A DNA stretch of 64,000 bases, from contig CM039193.1 in NCBI GenBank assembly GCA_008360975.2, positions 16,048,501-16,112,500 of the forward strand. Direction: 5' to 3'. The stretch's first letter is position 1. Every line of letters begins with the position of its first letter. The notes under the pieces are model-generated. The model saw only the letters and a list, made by a program, of their open reading frames with translations, did no database searches and was not told where the DNA came from. Below are positions 48,138-60,700 of this stretch, in pieces. The DNA comes from Lichenostomus cassidix. Its lineage: Eukaryota > Chordata > Aves > Passeriformes > Meliphagidae. The position numbers were made by a program, and so were the translations under genes.

Positions 48138-51100
48138 GTGAGAGGATAGTTCAGTCTCCATGACCCATCCAACCCTTGGCCTTTCTGCTGAGACTGCCAA
48201 CAAAGCTACAAGAGTCACGATGCTGCAGCTGAACACTTGTCAGATGGGAAATGGACAAAGGCCAACAATTAATTTCATTCAGGCCACCTAAATTTATCAG
48301 CTTACTATCTTTGTCACCTGTGGCTTTAACCTGAGCATGGTTGGGTAGGATTTCTAGGGTTTAGCCTGATTTTTAAATACTTCTCTCATTTATTCAAATG
48401 ATAATGCAGGTACTTAGACAACCTGTTTTACTGCAGAGTAAAACTTTACTCCTTTCCTGAGGAGACAGGTATCTTTATAACACAAATTAGTTCCGTCAGT
48501 GACCAAAGGAGGCCATGATCTTTTGTATTAATAATCCAGCAGAAATTTAAATTGTTCTCCACTTCCAAAAAATTTTCCTTTCATGGACCTTTAAAATAGT
48601 AATACTGGCATTTATTCGGCTTGTCCAAAGAAAATAGCAAAGCTATTAATCTAATATTAATCTATTAATGGAATTTTTAAAGGATACTCATTAGGAAAGT
48701 AGATCAATTAATTTGATTATTGAACTGGAGATTATGGCATCAAAATTTACACTAGTTATACACAAGTTAGAGCAGAAGTCTTTAATAGAACTGAAATCAG
48801 AATGCTGCAAGAATTTGCTAATTCTATGCTAACAATAATGACATTAATAGTCACTCATTGTACAAGTATGTATTTCTCAATTTTCACCTGGCTTGACCCT
48901 TATGTATTTTCTTCCCTCAGGGAAGCACCACTGTTGTTGTGTAAAGGGTCAATGAGAAATTCAGTTTGGTTTGGCTTCATTTGAGGTGGCTCATGAGGCA
49001 GTGCTGTAACTTTACTGGATCTAAAAGATTAGAAGAGCCAGGGTTCAGAAAGCAAGAAACTGTAACTCAAAAAGGCCTGGAAAGAGCTAGGAGTGAGTTA
49101 GGTTTTTTCAGTAATTTAAAATACAGTTGGGACTCCTCTGATGCACTCAGAAAGCAATTCCCACTTGACACTTGACTCCCCTCTAAAGGCATCTCTACTG
49201 CTTCCTCAACACTGCCCCTCATTAAGGTATAGAAAATGAGTCCTGGTGTCTTATTCAGCACTTTGCAAGAATTCATATACTTACATTAAAACTTCCTTTT
49301 AAAATAAAAAAGTAACGATTTGGTGCAGGAGCAAACTATTCATAACAGTAAAGAAAATGATGGATCAGAAGAAAAGAGTCAATGAGTTTAAAGTTTACAT
49401 TGATGTTCTGTTTCATTCCTTAAAATTAATACCTTTCACAAGTGGATTAATATATTTATAATTAAAAAAGCAAAACTAGCACAGGTTTCCCTTTCTCATT
49501 AGCCAGTACCTACAGTGCTGCACACATCAAGTGCAGCAAGCTACCTGCTAAAAGGAGTAAGCCGTGGCACATGCTGCAGCATTTTATTATGGCAACTGGT
49601 TGCTCTGGAAGCTTTAAAAGCTTTTTTTGACTTTGCTTTTTAAGTTTTGCCAGGCCCTGAAACGAGCCATGGTTAGTCTGCTCTCTATCTGTCCAAAGCA
49701 GCAATACTTAATTTTGTTTGCAGACTAGACACTTGGCATAATCTGTTACCATTTTTATAGCTATAGTTAATTACAAATTTAGGGTACCAAACAGCAGAGC
49801 TGTTTTTTTAAACTACACTTTGCCAGCACATGTGGGTCTTTTGAAGCTGTAATCCCATATAAACTGACAGCACGTAGAGGTAGTTTGCGTCTTTGATACA
49901 AAAGAACAAGGATGACAAGGTAAATAAAAAGTGAAGAGTTTACAGTGTAGGTTGTGCTTTGCTGTAGTTCTGGGCACACCTAAAAGTTCAGCATCTTTAC
50001 ATATGTCCTGCAGAACAGGACTATCTGTGACCTGTGAGGAAAATTCTCAGCACAAAGCGTTAACACTGTGTTCTCCAAGCTGATGTTGTACATAAAAGCA
50101 AAGAATGTTGTCTACTTATGTTTCTGTTCTATGTCTGGGGAGAAAATGAGTTCGGGACTAGAATGCAGATACTTTGTCACTGTTCATGTCAGAGTGGGGG
50201 TGTAGATTAATCTGGCATCTGCCCCCCCAATGGAATTGTTGCAACTGTAGGACTTTATCCTGCATTCTGCTGGACACATTATTCCTTCCACTGTGTGCTG
50301 AATATTAGTCCCCAAAACTGCATGTTTGCTTTTGCTGGGGTAAAAGCTGCATCAACCAGCACCAATGCCTTTGCTCATATGTTGGAGTGCTGTCCAGGTA
50401 ACATGTGTGGTTGTGGAAGTTTGCCAAAGGGGGCATGTATTCCCCAAAAGCCGGCATGGCTCTGTAATGCGCTGTGTGCTGCCATCTGTTCAGTGCGTGT
50501 TTGTGACGCAATCAAACAATCAGTGCAAATTACAGCTCACTTCAGCAGCTTCACAACATCAATTCCTGCCTAATATTGTGCATCCCAAGGGTTGCGTGTA
50601 TCAGTAGTGTCAGACTTCAGGAAGTCACTAATGAGAATCATTTTTCTGGCAAATCCATTGTCAGCTGTTGTACATCAGAAGGAGTATTGTTATGTGGCAC
50701 TCATCTTGAAGGACATGAGTCCCAAGTAATTCCACCTGCCAGGAAGCTGTTACTTGAAATACCCCAGTATCCTAATTGACCACTATACAGATAACTAATA
50801 GATAAATCAAGCTCATTATTCCTACTATGAAACTCTAAGCAATGGTAAATGTCTGATGTCATCAAAGGGCTCAGTATAGCAACACAGTAGTAATCATCAT
50901 TACAGCAGCATTGTAAGCAAAGTGCCTCACATTTATAGAAAATGCTGTTTATTATTGGAATTTGATTTGCTTTAACAAGAGGAAGCTGACCAAGATAGCA
51001 CCAATTAAATGGCAACATTTCTCTCTATCCAGAACCAAGCAATGAAGTATTTTCCCACAGATTCCTGCTTTAACTGAATGGTGTATCTCAAGCTTTTATC

Positions 51101-51512
51101 CCTTTCTCCCACATTCAGTCCTAAAATGCACAATTTTACGGCATTTCTGTAACTCTACAATACTTTATGGGGCAAGGGACCGTTAGGCACAGCCACATCT
51201 TATTCCACACAGATACCCACTTCTTTTTATGTGTAAAAGGAAGCACTTTGCAACATACAACTAGGGACACCTACATCTTACACCCCCTACATGGTATGTC
51301 CTTAATTGTATATAACAAGACAGTTCTTACTCCATCCTTGTGCTATGCACCCCACCAACAGTCAGCTGCTTAGTGGGCTCAGCACCATGTTTTCTTGAGT
51401 CCCATGAGCTCATCCGTCCGAGCCAAGTGCACAGGAGGACTGAGATCCCTGGGCATGCAGAGACATGGCTGTTGTTTGTCCCGTGTACGTGATTTTTCTC
51501 ACTTGTTTACAG
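48138..51512 (+). other. DOCK3: Intron between candidate c1 and w31
   Basis: 3.4 kb, AT-rich. No phase-compatible exon or recognisable repeat was found. If c1 is not real, the intron is continuous from 46085 (5.4 kb). Confidence 0.6.
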
Positions 51513-51631
51513 GCTCTCCCTCTCTACCAGATAAGTACCGCCACTCTCGGGAGATGATGATGTTGCTGCCAGCCCACCGGGACCGACCGAGCAGCGCCAT
51601 GTATCCTGCAGCTATCATGGAAAATGGACAG
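51513..51631 (+). CDS. DOCK3: DOCK3 exon w31, C-terminal tail
   Basis: Two bases complete Gly, then 39 codons run SPSLPDKYRHSREMMMLLPA to AAIMENGQ. The acceptor is CACTTGTTTACAG and the donor CAG|GTAGCA. The block RDRPSSAMYPAAI is a DOCK3/DOCK4 hallmark of the tail. Confidence 0.95.
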
Positions 51632-52554
51632 GTAGCAGCTCTAATTTCTTCTATGTCAGTTCAACCACCTCAAACTGTGGCTTTATTTTGACTGGCTTTG
51701 ACCACCTTAAAGCTTTCTTTTTTAATTTTTGAAAGCGCAGCAGCTTAGGATCGTTTTCAGAGGTGACACAGAACTTTTCCTATTAATTTTCCCCTGGAGC
51801 CACCCAGTGTGGCAGTTCAGTGATACAAATTGTAGTGACTGTTAAAACTGCAGGTATGTCCTGTGAAAGGGATTCACTTCCCAACTTTATCCTATGAGCT
51901 GTGGACTTTGCAAATAGTCACACAATTTTATTTATTTATTTAGAACCATGGCCATCCATCTTGCAGTCTAGCCTCCAAGTTGATTCTAAGTAACTTTATT
52001 GGTGATTTCCAGAGGTATCAAAAACCATGAGTGACTGAAATAATATGCTGATACAGGGTCTCCAAAAAATCTGTGCCCTAACTCATTTCTCTGCACAAAT
52101 TGAAAAGTGTGCCTAGATGTAAGCATTTAAATCTCACCCTGACCTGCACTTTTGAAGGGAATCTCCGGATCCTGCCTATTTATCACACTTGAGTTTGCAT
52201 TGGAGAGCTCTCTCACAGCATGCAAAGTCAATGCTCAAACTGAACCAAAGATAAGCTTCAGGGGGCAAATGATGCATTCCAGCTGATAATGGGCACAAGG
52301 CCAGGCTAGAGCTAGACTGAAATAACTCCTCCAGAGAGCAGGAATTGTGGGCCCTCAGCACTGTTACACCCTAGAGATCCATTCACATTGCACTGCAGTA
52401 CCTGCCATTGTAGGCACAGCCTAAGGTTCCAAGGGAACCGTCAGTTAAAAAACTTCTTTGCTTAAAAAAAAAGGAACAGAAAGCACCCATGTTGCCCCGG
52501 CTGGTGTGTAACTATTTTTTTTAACGCTTCTTTGCTGACTTTCTTCTCCCTTAG

Positions 52555-52642
52555 CCTCCAAATTTCCAGCGTGCTTTGATCCAGCAAATGATTGGACCAT
52601 GCAAACCTTGCAGTGATCCCAACCTGTCTGTGGCTGAGAAAG
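52555..52642 (+). CDS. DOCK3: DOCK3 exon w32, C-terminal tail
   Basis: 29 codons plus one base: PPNFQRALIQQMIGPCKPCS to NLSVAEK. The acceptor is CTTTCTTCTCCCTTAG and the donor G|GTACTC. It ends in phase 1, compatible with both w33 (making GHYSLHF) and the cassette exon c2 (making AVPAAPSS). Confidence 0.95.
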
Positions 52643-55600
52643 GTACTCCTTTTCCTGTTTAGCTTGCATGCTTGCAAAAATATTATTCCTTTGGTCATGC
52701 TATAGCAAGTAACGAATGGGCTTCTACATTTCCTGGCAGCATGCATTTCTCTCACGCTTTTCTAATTAACAGTTTAATTAACTGGGCTTTCTGCCAACCT
52801 ACCGTTATTTCAGAGCCTTCACAGAAGGGTGGGGTTGCCCAAACCTCTCTATTTCAGAAAGCTTTCTGAGTTTAGCATTTTGTTATTGAAACAATTCCTG
52901 CAGCCTTTGTCAAGCAAACTTGCAAAGCAGCAGATGAGGCGTTATCTAAGAAGAGTCCAAGACTGGACCGTATTTTTTTAGTAAGGAGATGTACTGGTTT
53001 AAATATATATTTACTGCTCAAAATACAAACATTCCTTGCAATCCCTCTCTGAGGTAGTTTTATATTTATTTATCATTAGGAATATATGCTTTTTTAACTC
53101 ACTGCTTTGAAAAAAACAGGCAGAGCCCCTGAAGGGAAAAAAAATCTGAAACAGGAGAAAGAACTTGTTTGGTGTAAGAGAAAAGGAGCAGCCTGTGAAA
53201 GGGGTGCCATGGACAAAGCGATGGGCTCAAAAATTATTTAAAAGGCAGCATTCTGAAAAAGCAGAATAGGGCAAAATTCCTAAATCAAAATCTGAGACAA
53301 GGAGGCTGCCTAAGCAAGCAACAGTCATGTATGGCTGGGAAAAAATGGTATCTTAAAAGATTTTTAAGGCCAGGAAAGACCACTGCAACTCTCTAGTCTG
53401 ACCTACATCATACACCCAGATTTTTATCTGTCTTTTTGTTTCAGTAACTGTGCCAGAACTATACTGTACCTTTCTGGGAAAAAAAATCCAAATTTTATTT
53501 TAGAATTTCTAATAAATCACAATCTCCTATTTCAACATGAGCAGTCCAGATTGAAACCAAACACAACATCCACTTCTGAATAAATGGCAGAATGATGACT
53601 TGATAACAATAATGAGTGATGACAAGAGAGTTAAGTCTGGGGGATGAGGGATTAAGAGCTCCATCTTAGCCATGTTAGTGTGAACCGAACATATGACAGA
53701 GATGGTGAGATCTTTATACTGGACAGGAGAAAGATCCAGAAAGGGATGGTAGATAAATATGTATTATCTGTCTGGGAAAAAATACTTGAATTTTTATTGG
53801 TGGGTGACATTAGGCAGGAGTGTCATATTCAGTGCCAAGAGATCAAAGACAGAATCCCAAAGAAACCATGAAAGACACAGGTGATGTTCAGTAGTTGTTC
53901 GCAGGGGATGGTGAGATGGGAATCCCAGCCCTTGTGCCTGGCTGGTAGCAAAACTGCAATTACAGGTGCTCTTGGCAGGCCTTGAACCCTTGTCAGTCTT
54001 TGAAGTCAGGATGCCATCTGCCTTGGATTTTGTTAGAAGTCAGGGCTCTGACTTCTCCCACCCCCTCCTCGCCATGTCAGAAGTTCCGCTCAGTAATTCC
54101 CAGTGACAGCAGTGGCATCAGCTGCCTGGAGCAGAATGGTTCAAATGCAGCTTCCCTTCTAATTAAACTTGGCCACCAAGCCTCTGAACAGTCACAGAGA
54201 GAGACATTGGCTAAGTCAAAAGCACTGGGAGCTCCCTGCTTAGGTTCTTCCCTGAAGCATTTTGGCTAAAACACTGGTTTAAACAGACAGCAGCCACTCT
54301 TCAAAATCATCTGACCTTCGGATGGTTTCCAACACTCCTAAATACTCAAAAAGCTGTGAATGAGGGAACACTGAGAAAGCATAAATGGACTTTTCACTGG
54401 GGTACCATGTACACATTCTCATTTTGCATCTCAGTGTTAAAAAAAAAAACAACAAAAAAAAGCAAAACAATAGTTTTACAGGCCAAGCAAATCACATTTT
54501 CTGCCCTTTTCACTTGATGCTGGGACTGCTGTGCATCTTGTCCCTCTATTTTAGCCCTTTGGCATCAATTGCAGTCGTGCAAATTAGAGCACTCTGGGTA
54601 TGTGCACAGGGGAAATCCATCTGGAGCCACATTATTTGTATAGAGATGTAGCTCCTCCTTTGAACCTGCTCTCTGTCAAGATTCTTGGTGTCTTCTTCAT
54701 GTGCTATGCATTTCTCAGATTCTCAGGTTGAGAGTATCTCTTTAGAAAAAAACATCTACTTTCATATTTTATGGGGTCTGTTCTGTCTTATGAAGCTGTC
54801 ACTTGATAATCTTTTTTACTTTAGGGAATTTTAGGCCTTGGGGAGCCTGTGCTCATGCTAACTCATGAACTAGAGAGACAAAAAAAGAAAAAAAAAAGAA
54901 ACCTTTCAAAGTCATTTTAGAAAGAAATGCAACAAAAATGGCTGCAGGCATTTTAATTAAGGAGAAATCCTCTTCAGATGTCAAACTCCATGTTTATTTC
55001 TCCAGGCTTCCATTTTCCAAACTGAAGATGGAAAAAGCTATTTTTATCTCAGTTCTCTTTGGCAGGCTCAATTAATTACTTTTCTTTTTCTTTCTTTGCT
55101 AACCTGAAGAAATTGCAGTTGCTTATTTGTTTTTAAATAAACATAAATTTATTGTACATCTCAGAATAAATCAAGTCTTGTTTGGAAGGAAGGTGCATTT
55201 TAATAATGTTCAAGGTTGACAAAATTCTCAATATCTAGAAAAAGGTTCATGTCAAGAAGCAGCTTTTATTTCTATGAAAAACCAAGTTCACAAAGATCAT
55301 ATTCACACTCCGTTAAATGCAGCAAGCATTGCTTTCTCTATACTTCCTGATTCACAAAGTATTGATCTCTTCTGGAGACTTTGTAATACAAGGAGGCCAA
55401 ACAGCTGGGTTTAAATATTTTGTGATCAAAGTTCTTGATCAACTCTGTAGCTTAGTAAAACTTGGAGCTTTCAAGTCATTTCTCTTGCAACAGATTGAGG
55501 TGCAATTTCCTTCACGTCCTTTATTCAGTCCTTTATCCAGTAATGCAGCCCCAGGCCATCCTGCATTTCCAGACGGTTTTGCCATGTTCCCTTGTCACCA

Positions 55601-55980
55601 CTCCCCACCAAGCAGGACAGTTCACCCCTGAGATCCAGCCACCATTGGCATTGCTGGGATTTCATTTTTACCTCCACACTGATTTGCAAAAAAACCTGCC
55701 AGAGTGCAACTGTTCTTCAGATTGGCTAGAAATGAGCCCAGGGATGAAGGGGAGCTGGGCAGACTAACCCTGTGATCACCTAACTCTCACTGCCTTAACA
55801 AAGCATCTCCAAACTTAACCCACTGTAGCCTAGATGGTGCCTTTCTGTGCTTTCAATCCTGCCATTCACCGAGTCCCTGGAATCTGTCTCTCTACTGCTG
55901 AAGAGCACACTGGAAAGCCAGTGCTGGCCCCACCAACTCCCTGTCATGTTACCCGAGTTACATCTGTTTCAATCCTTCAG
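52643..55980 (+). other. DOCK3: Intron between w32 and cassette exon c2
   Basis: 3.3 kb. It holds an old CR1-like fragment near 53355-53530. Poly-A-rich tracts occur at 54438-54470 and 54879-54900. No other feature is supported. Confidence 0.6.
53355..53530 (-). mobile_element. Ancient CR1-like fragment
   Basis: AAGGCCAGGAAAGACCACTG, then CTCTCTAGTCTGACCTACAT and a later CTAATAAATCACAATC stretch, resemble the CR1 type common in turtles and crocodiles, which in this orientation starts 'aaggccagaaggaccatt...tctagtctgacct'. It is much more diverged than the copies at 35791 and 62627. Boundaries and subfamily are uncertain. Confidence 0.5.
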
Positions 55981-56103
55981 CTGTGCCAGCAGCACCCAGT
56001 AGCTGGAGCCTGGACAGCGGAACCCGAGAGGCCCTGCCATTCCTGTCTGCCCACGCTGGGAGCATCCTGGCCCCACCAGTGCCTCCCCGAAGCCTGCCCC
56101 ATG
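55981..56103 (+). CDS. DOCK3: Cassette exon c2 (123 nt), DOCK4-like SH3-ligand segment
   Basis: A 123-nt open segment with acceptor TGTTTCAATCCTTCAG and donor ATG|GTAAGG. It enters and leaves in phase 1, so it inserts 41 residues between w32 (AEK) and w33 (HYSLHF) without frame change. It encodes VPAAPSSWSLDSGTREALPF, then a linker and LAPPVPPRSLPH. PSSWSLDSG and PPVPPR occur in the same order right after the PNLS..EK segment in DOCK4 as I remember it. The canonical mammalian DOCK3 isoform, as I recall it, lacks this piece. PPVPPR (56073-56090) fits the class II SH3 ligand pattern PxxPxR. The paralogue match makes chance very unlikely; the open question is when it is included. Confidence 0.85.
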
Positions 56104-56688
56104 GTAAGGACATGCCCAGCAGGCCTGCTGCAACAGCCTGCAGTCACGAACACACAAAGCCAGACAACCTAACAGCTGACCTTAGCCTTTCCTCCCCACC
56201 CCTGTCAAAACAGTCAGAAACAAGAACCCCATAGTCTTTCCTGGTCTGATAGGTTTACAGGTCTTTTTTCTTCCAAGTCTTCAAATTCTTGCAGTCCTTA
56301 AGCAGTGTGGACTTGTGTGTACTTTGGGACTAGAATTAAATGTGAGAGTGCTGAAGCTTGGTCTGGCTTGTTACCAATGACCAACTTCAGCAGTAACTTA
56401 AGCTTACAAAGCTATTAAATGAAACTTCAAATTTCATTGTTTAAGAGCCTGTTGCCTTGCCATGAGATCCTTCATAACGGGGCAGTGAAAAATCTATCTC
56501 TGCACTTACTATCTTTTTAGCAGCCTATGTGTGTGACAGATGTACTCTGCAGTATCCATCACTTGGGCAACTCTAGGTCAGAGTTAGCAGCATTTGGAGC
56601 TGTTACCTGGCATTATAGATCTAAACCCAGCTCTGTGGCTGCAATGAAGTAGTACAAGTCTGCATTTCTGACCCTTGTCTCATTCCAG

Positions 56689-56771
56689 GACACTACTCAC
56701 TGCACTTTGATGCCTTCCACCACCAGCTCAGTGATGCTCCTCCGGCACTGCCTGCACGAACGTTGCGCAAG
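56689..56771 (+). CDS. DOCK3: DOCK3 exon w33, C-terminal tail
   Basis: Two bases complete Gly, then 27 codons run HYSLHFDAFHHQLSDAPPAL to ARTLRK. The acceptor is GTCTCATTCCAG and the donor AAG|GTAATG. PALPAR at 56742-56759 fits a class II SH3 ligand (PxLPxR). HYSLHFDAFHH separates DOCK3 from DOCK4. Confidence 0.95.
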
Positions 56772-57267
56772 GTAATGGCAGGAAGCAGAGAGGGATGTAG
56801 GACAACAATAGGCTCCTGAAAGGTGGTTCCTGTAAGGAATCCCCCTCCTCTGCTCCCACCAAGCAGCTTCTGAATACAGAAACACTATTTTTAACATGTG
56901 AATTACTTGCACATGAGAAAACCCTCTGAAACCTCTTAACCTATTCTACAGCTGAATGCTACAGAAATAACTTATGTGTTGTAGGTCCTTCCCTTTTCCT
57001 TTTTTTGCACCATATGCTGTGATTTCAGCACTCTGATCATCACCTCAGCTACTGTTTCTCTAACAGCTCTGGTGGTGTTGAGTGCACTTGTCTGCCCACA
57101 AGTGGTACTTCCATACATGTAAACCAATAATCCTTGACATTTTGAACACAAATGGAACGGCGCCGTTGTTAACAGCACTGTCAAAAGCAGAAATGGGGAT
57201 CAACACACAAGATGGCAGTATTGCCTCCTTTGTCAATTTTAACCTGGTTTTGTTTCTCTCCAAACAG

Positions 57268-57774
57268 TCCCCTCTTCATCCCATCCCTGCATCGCCCACC
57301 AGTCCGCAGTCTGGTCTAGATGGGAGTAACTCCACTTTATCCGGCAGTGCCAGCAGTGGTGTCTCTTCCTTGAGCGAGAGCAATTTTGGACATTCTTCTG
57401 AACCACCTCCTCGCACAGACACCATGGATTCTGTGCCCAGCCAGGCCTGGAACACTGATGAAGATCTAGAGACACCCTACCTCCCTGTCAGGTACAGTCT
57501 CTCTGAGCCTGATGTCCTGGAGTCGCTCAAATCCCAGCCATGCCGAAGCCACTCTGCTCCATCTGGAGTCATTCCTCAGGACAACATGGACCCTCCTGCT
57601 CTACCCCCCAAACCCTACCACTCCCGGCTGCCAAACATGGAGAATGAGGAGGGGATGATAATTGAAGATGATGACAAACACCGCCCCTTGCATCGTAAAG
57701 TGTCCCAACCAGTGAGTGGTGGAAAGGAAGAGCAGGCCAGGGTGGCATGGGAGCACGGCATTAGCGAGCAGTAG
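57268..57774 (+). CDS. DOCK3: DOCK3 terminal coding exon w34
   Basis: 168 codons plus stop TAG (57772-57774), from SPLHPIPASPTSPQSGLDGS to AWEHGISEQ. The acceptor is TTTCTCTCCAAACAG. It contains a Ser/Gly-rich cluster, an acidic patch (EEGMIIEDDDKH) and PALPPK at 57595-57612, which matches the Crk N-SH3 consensus PxLPxK. RKVSQ near the end resembles the DOCK4 C-terminus as I recall it, while the last 18 residues are DOCK3-type (KEEQAR...). An ATG upstream at 57082 is intronic and not a start. A donor-like GTGAGT lies at 57712. Confidence 0.97.
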   Translation, partial: SPLHPIPASPTSPQSGLDGSNSTLSGSASSGVSSLSESNFGHSSEPPPRTDTMDSVPSQAWNTDEDLETPYLPVRYSLSEPDVLESLKSQPCRSHSAPSGVIPQDNMDPPALPPKPYHSRLPNMENEEGMIIEDDDKHRPLHRKVSQPVSGGKEEQARVAWEHGISEQ

Positions 57775-60700
57775 GGACAGCTCCTGGTACACAGCTGGCA
57801 TTGGCATTCCAGGTCTGGATACAACAGAGAGAGAGCAGGACTCGGAGAACAGCAAACCGATTTTCTACTGCCACAAGGTTATGTCTGAAGCCCTCAAAAG
57901 CAATTGGGCCAGCATGGCAGGTTGCTGCTTTCCTTTTTAATTTCTTTTTACACCTTTCCGTTATGTTTTTTAACTTTCTGTGCAGTGGACAGTTAATTCC
58001 TTCTGCAGTTTCTTAACCACATCATACGGCACACGAGCCATAGAGACTTGCAGAAGCTGAAAAATACAATTTTAAGCGGAGGGGAAAAAGGGGGGAATGT
58101 GGCAAGTTGATTTTGAACCTGCTTTCCTCCAGTTCTGAGACGCACATGAGTAGAAGCAGTTGCACTAGGGACATATTTCTTTGCTGTACAGAATTGAAAG
58201 CTCATTGCTGAAATCAGGGATTCTATGAACTGTCAGGCTGGAAGGTGCATGAGCTGCAGGCAGTGGAAAGATGGCAATTCTAAGAAGAAATTGGCTCTTT
58301 TGAGAGCAGGATTGTACATATCTGTGCAGTGATCTCCCTGCATTGGTTCATAGGTGCTGAGGCAATTCTAACCAGTGCTGATGCACTGATCTCCAAGATA
58401 TCATTTCCAACAAACTCTGCCTCCTTTGTTTTTTATGTACTGTTTCATTTCTTAAATTTTGCGTTCACTGGCTAAGCCAACCTGCTTTCTCATGGGAATC
58501 GTGTTATTCATCTGTGCTACAGAATGAGAGGAGGTTGGTAGCTACTGGAGCTACAACCTCATTGTAGGCCTTTCCCATGCCCAGCTTTGGGCAGGCTGTT
58601 GACACCAGCATTTCTATTCCAGATTAAAACAAAACCAACCAAATTGAGTTTCTCATGCCACGAGCTGGTTGATGACCCAGCCAGTAAAGAAAAGGTGGCT
58701 TAAATGCATCATATCCAATAATCCTTGCCTCAGGGCTGAACATCATAATTCTCACCAACTTCCATCACCCAGGAGCTGAGATTCATTCCCTGTTAACTCA
58801 ATATCCTCAGTCCCTCCCAACAACTCACTGCAGCTGGTGTGCAGAAAGAATCTCCCATCTCTCAGAGCAGACAGAAAACACCACGATGCGAGCAATGCCC
58901 GGTATCCAGTGTACACCCCAGAGTCAGGGACCTTAAAGGCAACCTGTAAAGAACAAGTGTTTGTTTCCTCTTTTGCTTCTTTAGAATGTGTGGTGAGAGC
59001 TGCTGCTTCTCTCTTCTGGAAGGTTGATTTCTTTTTTCTTTTCTCCTCAGGCAGCAATATAGCCTTTCCCCATCCCACATTTTTTTATTGATAAGCTCCA
59101 GAAAGGGCTGGAGAACACTGAGGGGGGACACTAAGCCACACCACACAAACCAGAACTGTGCAGAGCTGAAGACAGTACAAGTCTATGAATACAAAACATG
59201 CCTTTTAATCTTGTGCAGTACTTGCACAGTTCAGGAGAAAAAAATCTGTGGGTAATATTGTTCTTTACATTGTTCTTTACAAAGAAAGTATCTTGGCTCT
59301 AAGAAATCTTTTATTCCTGTTTTCATATTTTTCAAGGAACTTTCAATCAAGATAGTATCAAATATTTAATGTTTTTAGATAAACAAGCCACCTTCCTTTC
59401 CTTTGCCACACCCACACACATTTTAGCCTTCCATACAACCCTTTCACCTGCAGACTGCAAAGCACACTCCATAGGATGGAAACAGCCCCCTCTCTTTCCT
59501 ACCACTGAAAAATCTGAAGCACATTCAAATAAAACCTCCACCATATAAATTAGTGCCAGAAACAGGAACAGCACTCAACTCACATCTTGAATTCTTGCCT
59601 AACTGCTCAAATTCTCCTACTAAAAACACCATAAAGAAGCAAAAAAGGATTATTATAAATCTTTTACAGGTCACCTTTAGCACTACCTCTAAATACAGTG
59701 ACTGGGCAGAGTACATGGTTTCTGAACTGGCTAAAGATGGTCTGGCTATATAAAGTCTGGACTCAGCAGTTGTATGAAGGGGATTTTAAGAGGATTTGTT
59801 TTCTTTCTCAAGCTCTAGCCCATGCAAAACTACTAAGTTATGGATTTGTTTCTTAAATGGCCTATTTGGCTGGAACAAAGTCTCTCTTGCTTCCTCTACT
59901 TTGTTACTAACACAGGCTGCTTGTAATCATTATATCCTTCACAGTTTAAACAATGATTATAAAATCTGGCCTATAGTGGATGTTTCATCTTTAGCAGGAA
60001 GGAGAGTTTTCCAATGCTAGGACAGTCTTAAATTTTAACAAACCAAGCTGGATCTCTGGTATAGAACAAATGTATGAAAACAACTGATGTTTTCAGTAAA
60101 GGTAAGTCAAGGTAATTCCTTAGAAAAGGGTGAAATGTTTTCACATGCTATTCTCCAATCCCACTGAGACTCTTCCAGTGAAGTTCTCAAAAGAGCTAAG
60201 TTTAAATTCCATCTCCCTTTCCCCTGGTTTCTTTTTTTTTTTCCTGGCAGCAAGACTAAAAGTAGTAAATGTAGTGACTTATGAAGCTTCTTTAATGTGA
60301 AAAACCAGCAGGTCTTGCAAATAAAACTTTGCAGAACCAAGAATGCAATTACCATGGGACTGAGTCCCAGGCAGTTGAAAAACCTGCCCACCAGAGCTCT
60401 AATCAGTCTCACAAAATGCAGCATCCTGCTCTGATTAGAGAACTGGTACAACAGCAGTGAGTCCATTTGGGGAGTCTGGCATTCCTATGTATTTGGAAAG
60501 GTTTGAGGATCAATCAGGTGATGTATACAAATACCTAATTTATGGCAGGTCCACATAAAGAAGGGTGGAATAAATTGCTGAATTTACCAAATTTAAGCCT
60601 CTCTGGAGTTAAATTTCTGTTATTGTTCTGATATCTACCAAGTATTCTGTCTCCCTTTTCAGTGTTTGCCTTAAAAGGGACTGAAGGTAAAAAGACTATT

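Noticed and set aside
50295..50607. Overlapping + strand ORFs with an AG...GTAACA pattern near 50346-50399
   Set aside because: No pyrimidine tract before the AG and no DOCK-like residues.
51395..51512. Alternative first exon reading into w31 from an upstream ATG
   Set aside because: A clear acceptor precedes w31, and the upstream residues are Cys/Arg-rich noise without promoter evidence.
57082..57267. ATG-initiated extension of the last exon
   Set aside because: A strong acceptor at 57261-57267 and the fit of w33 to w34 show that this is intron read-through.
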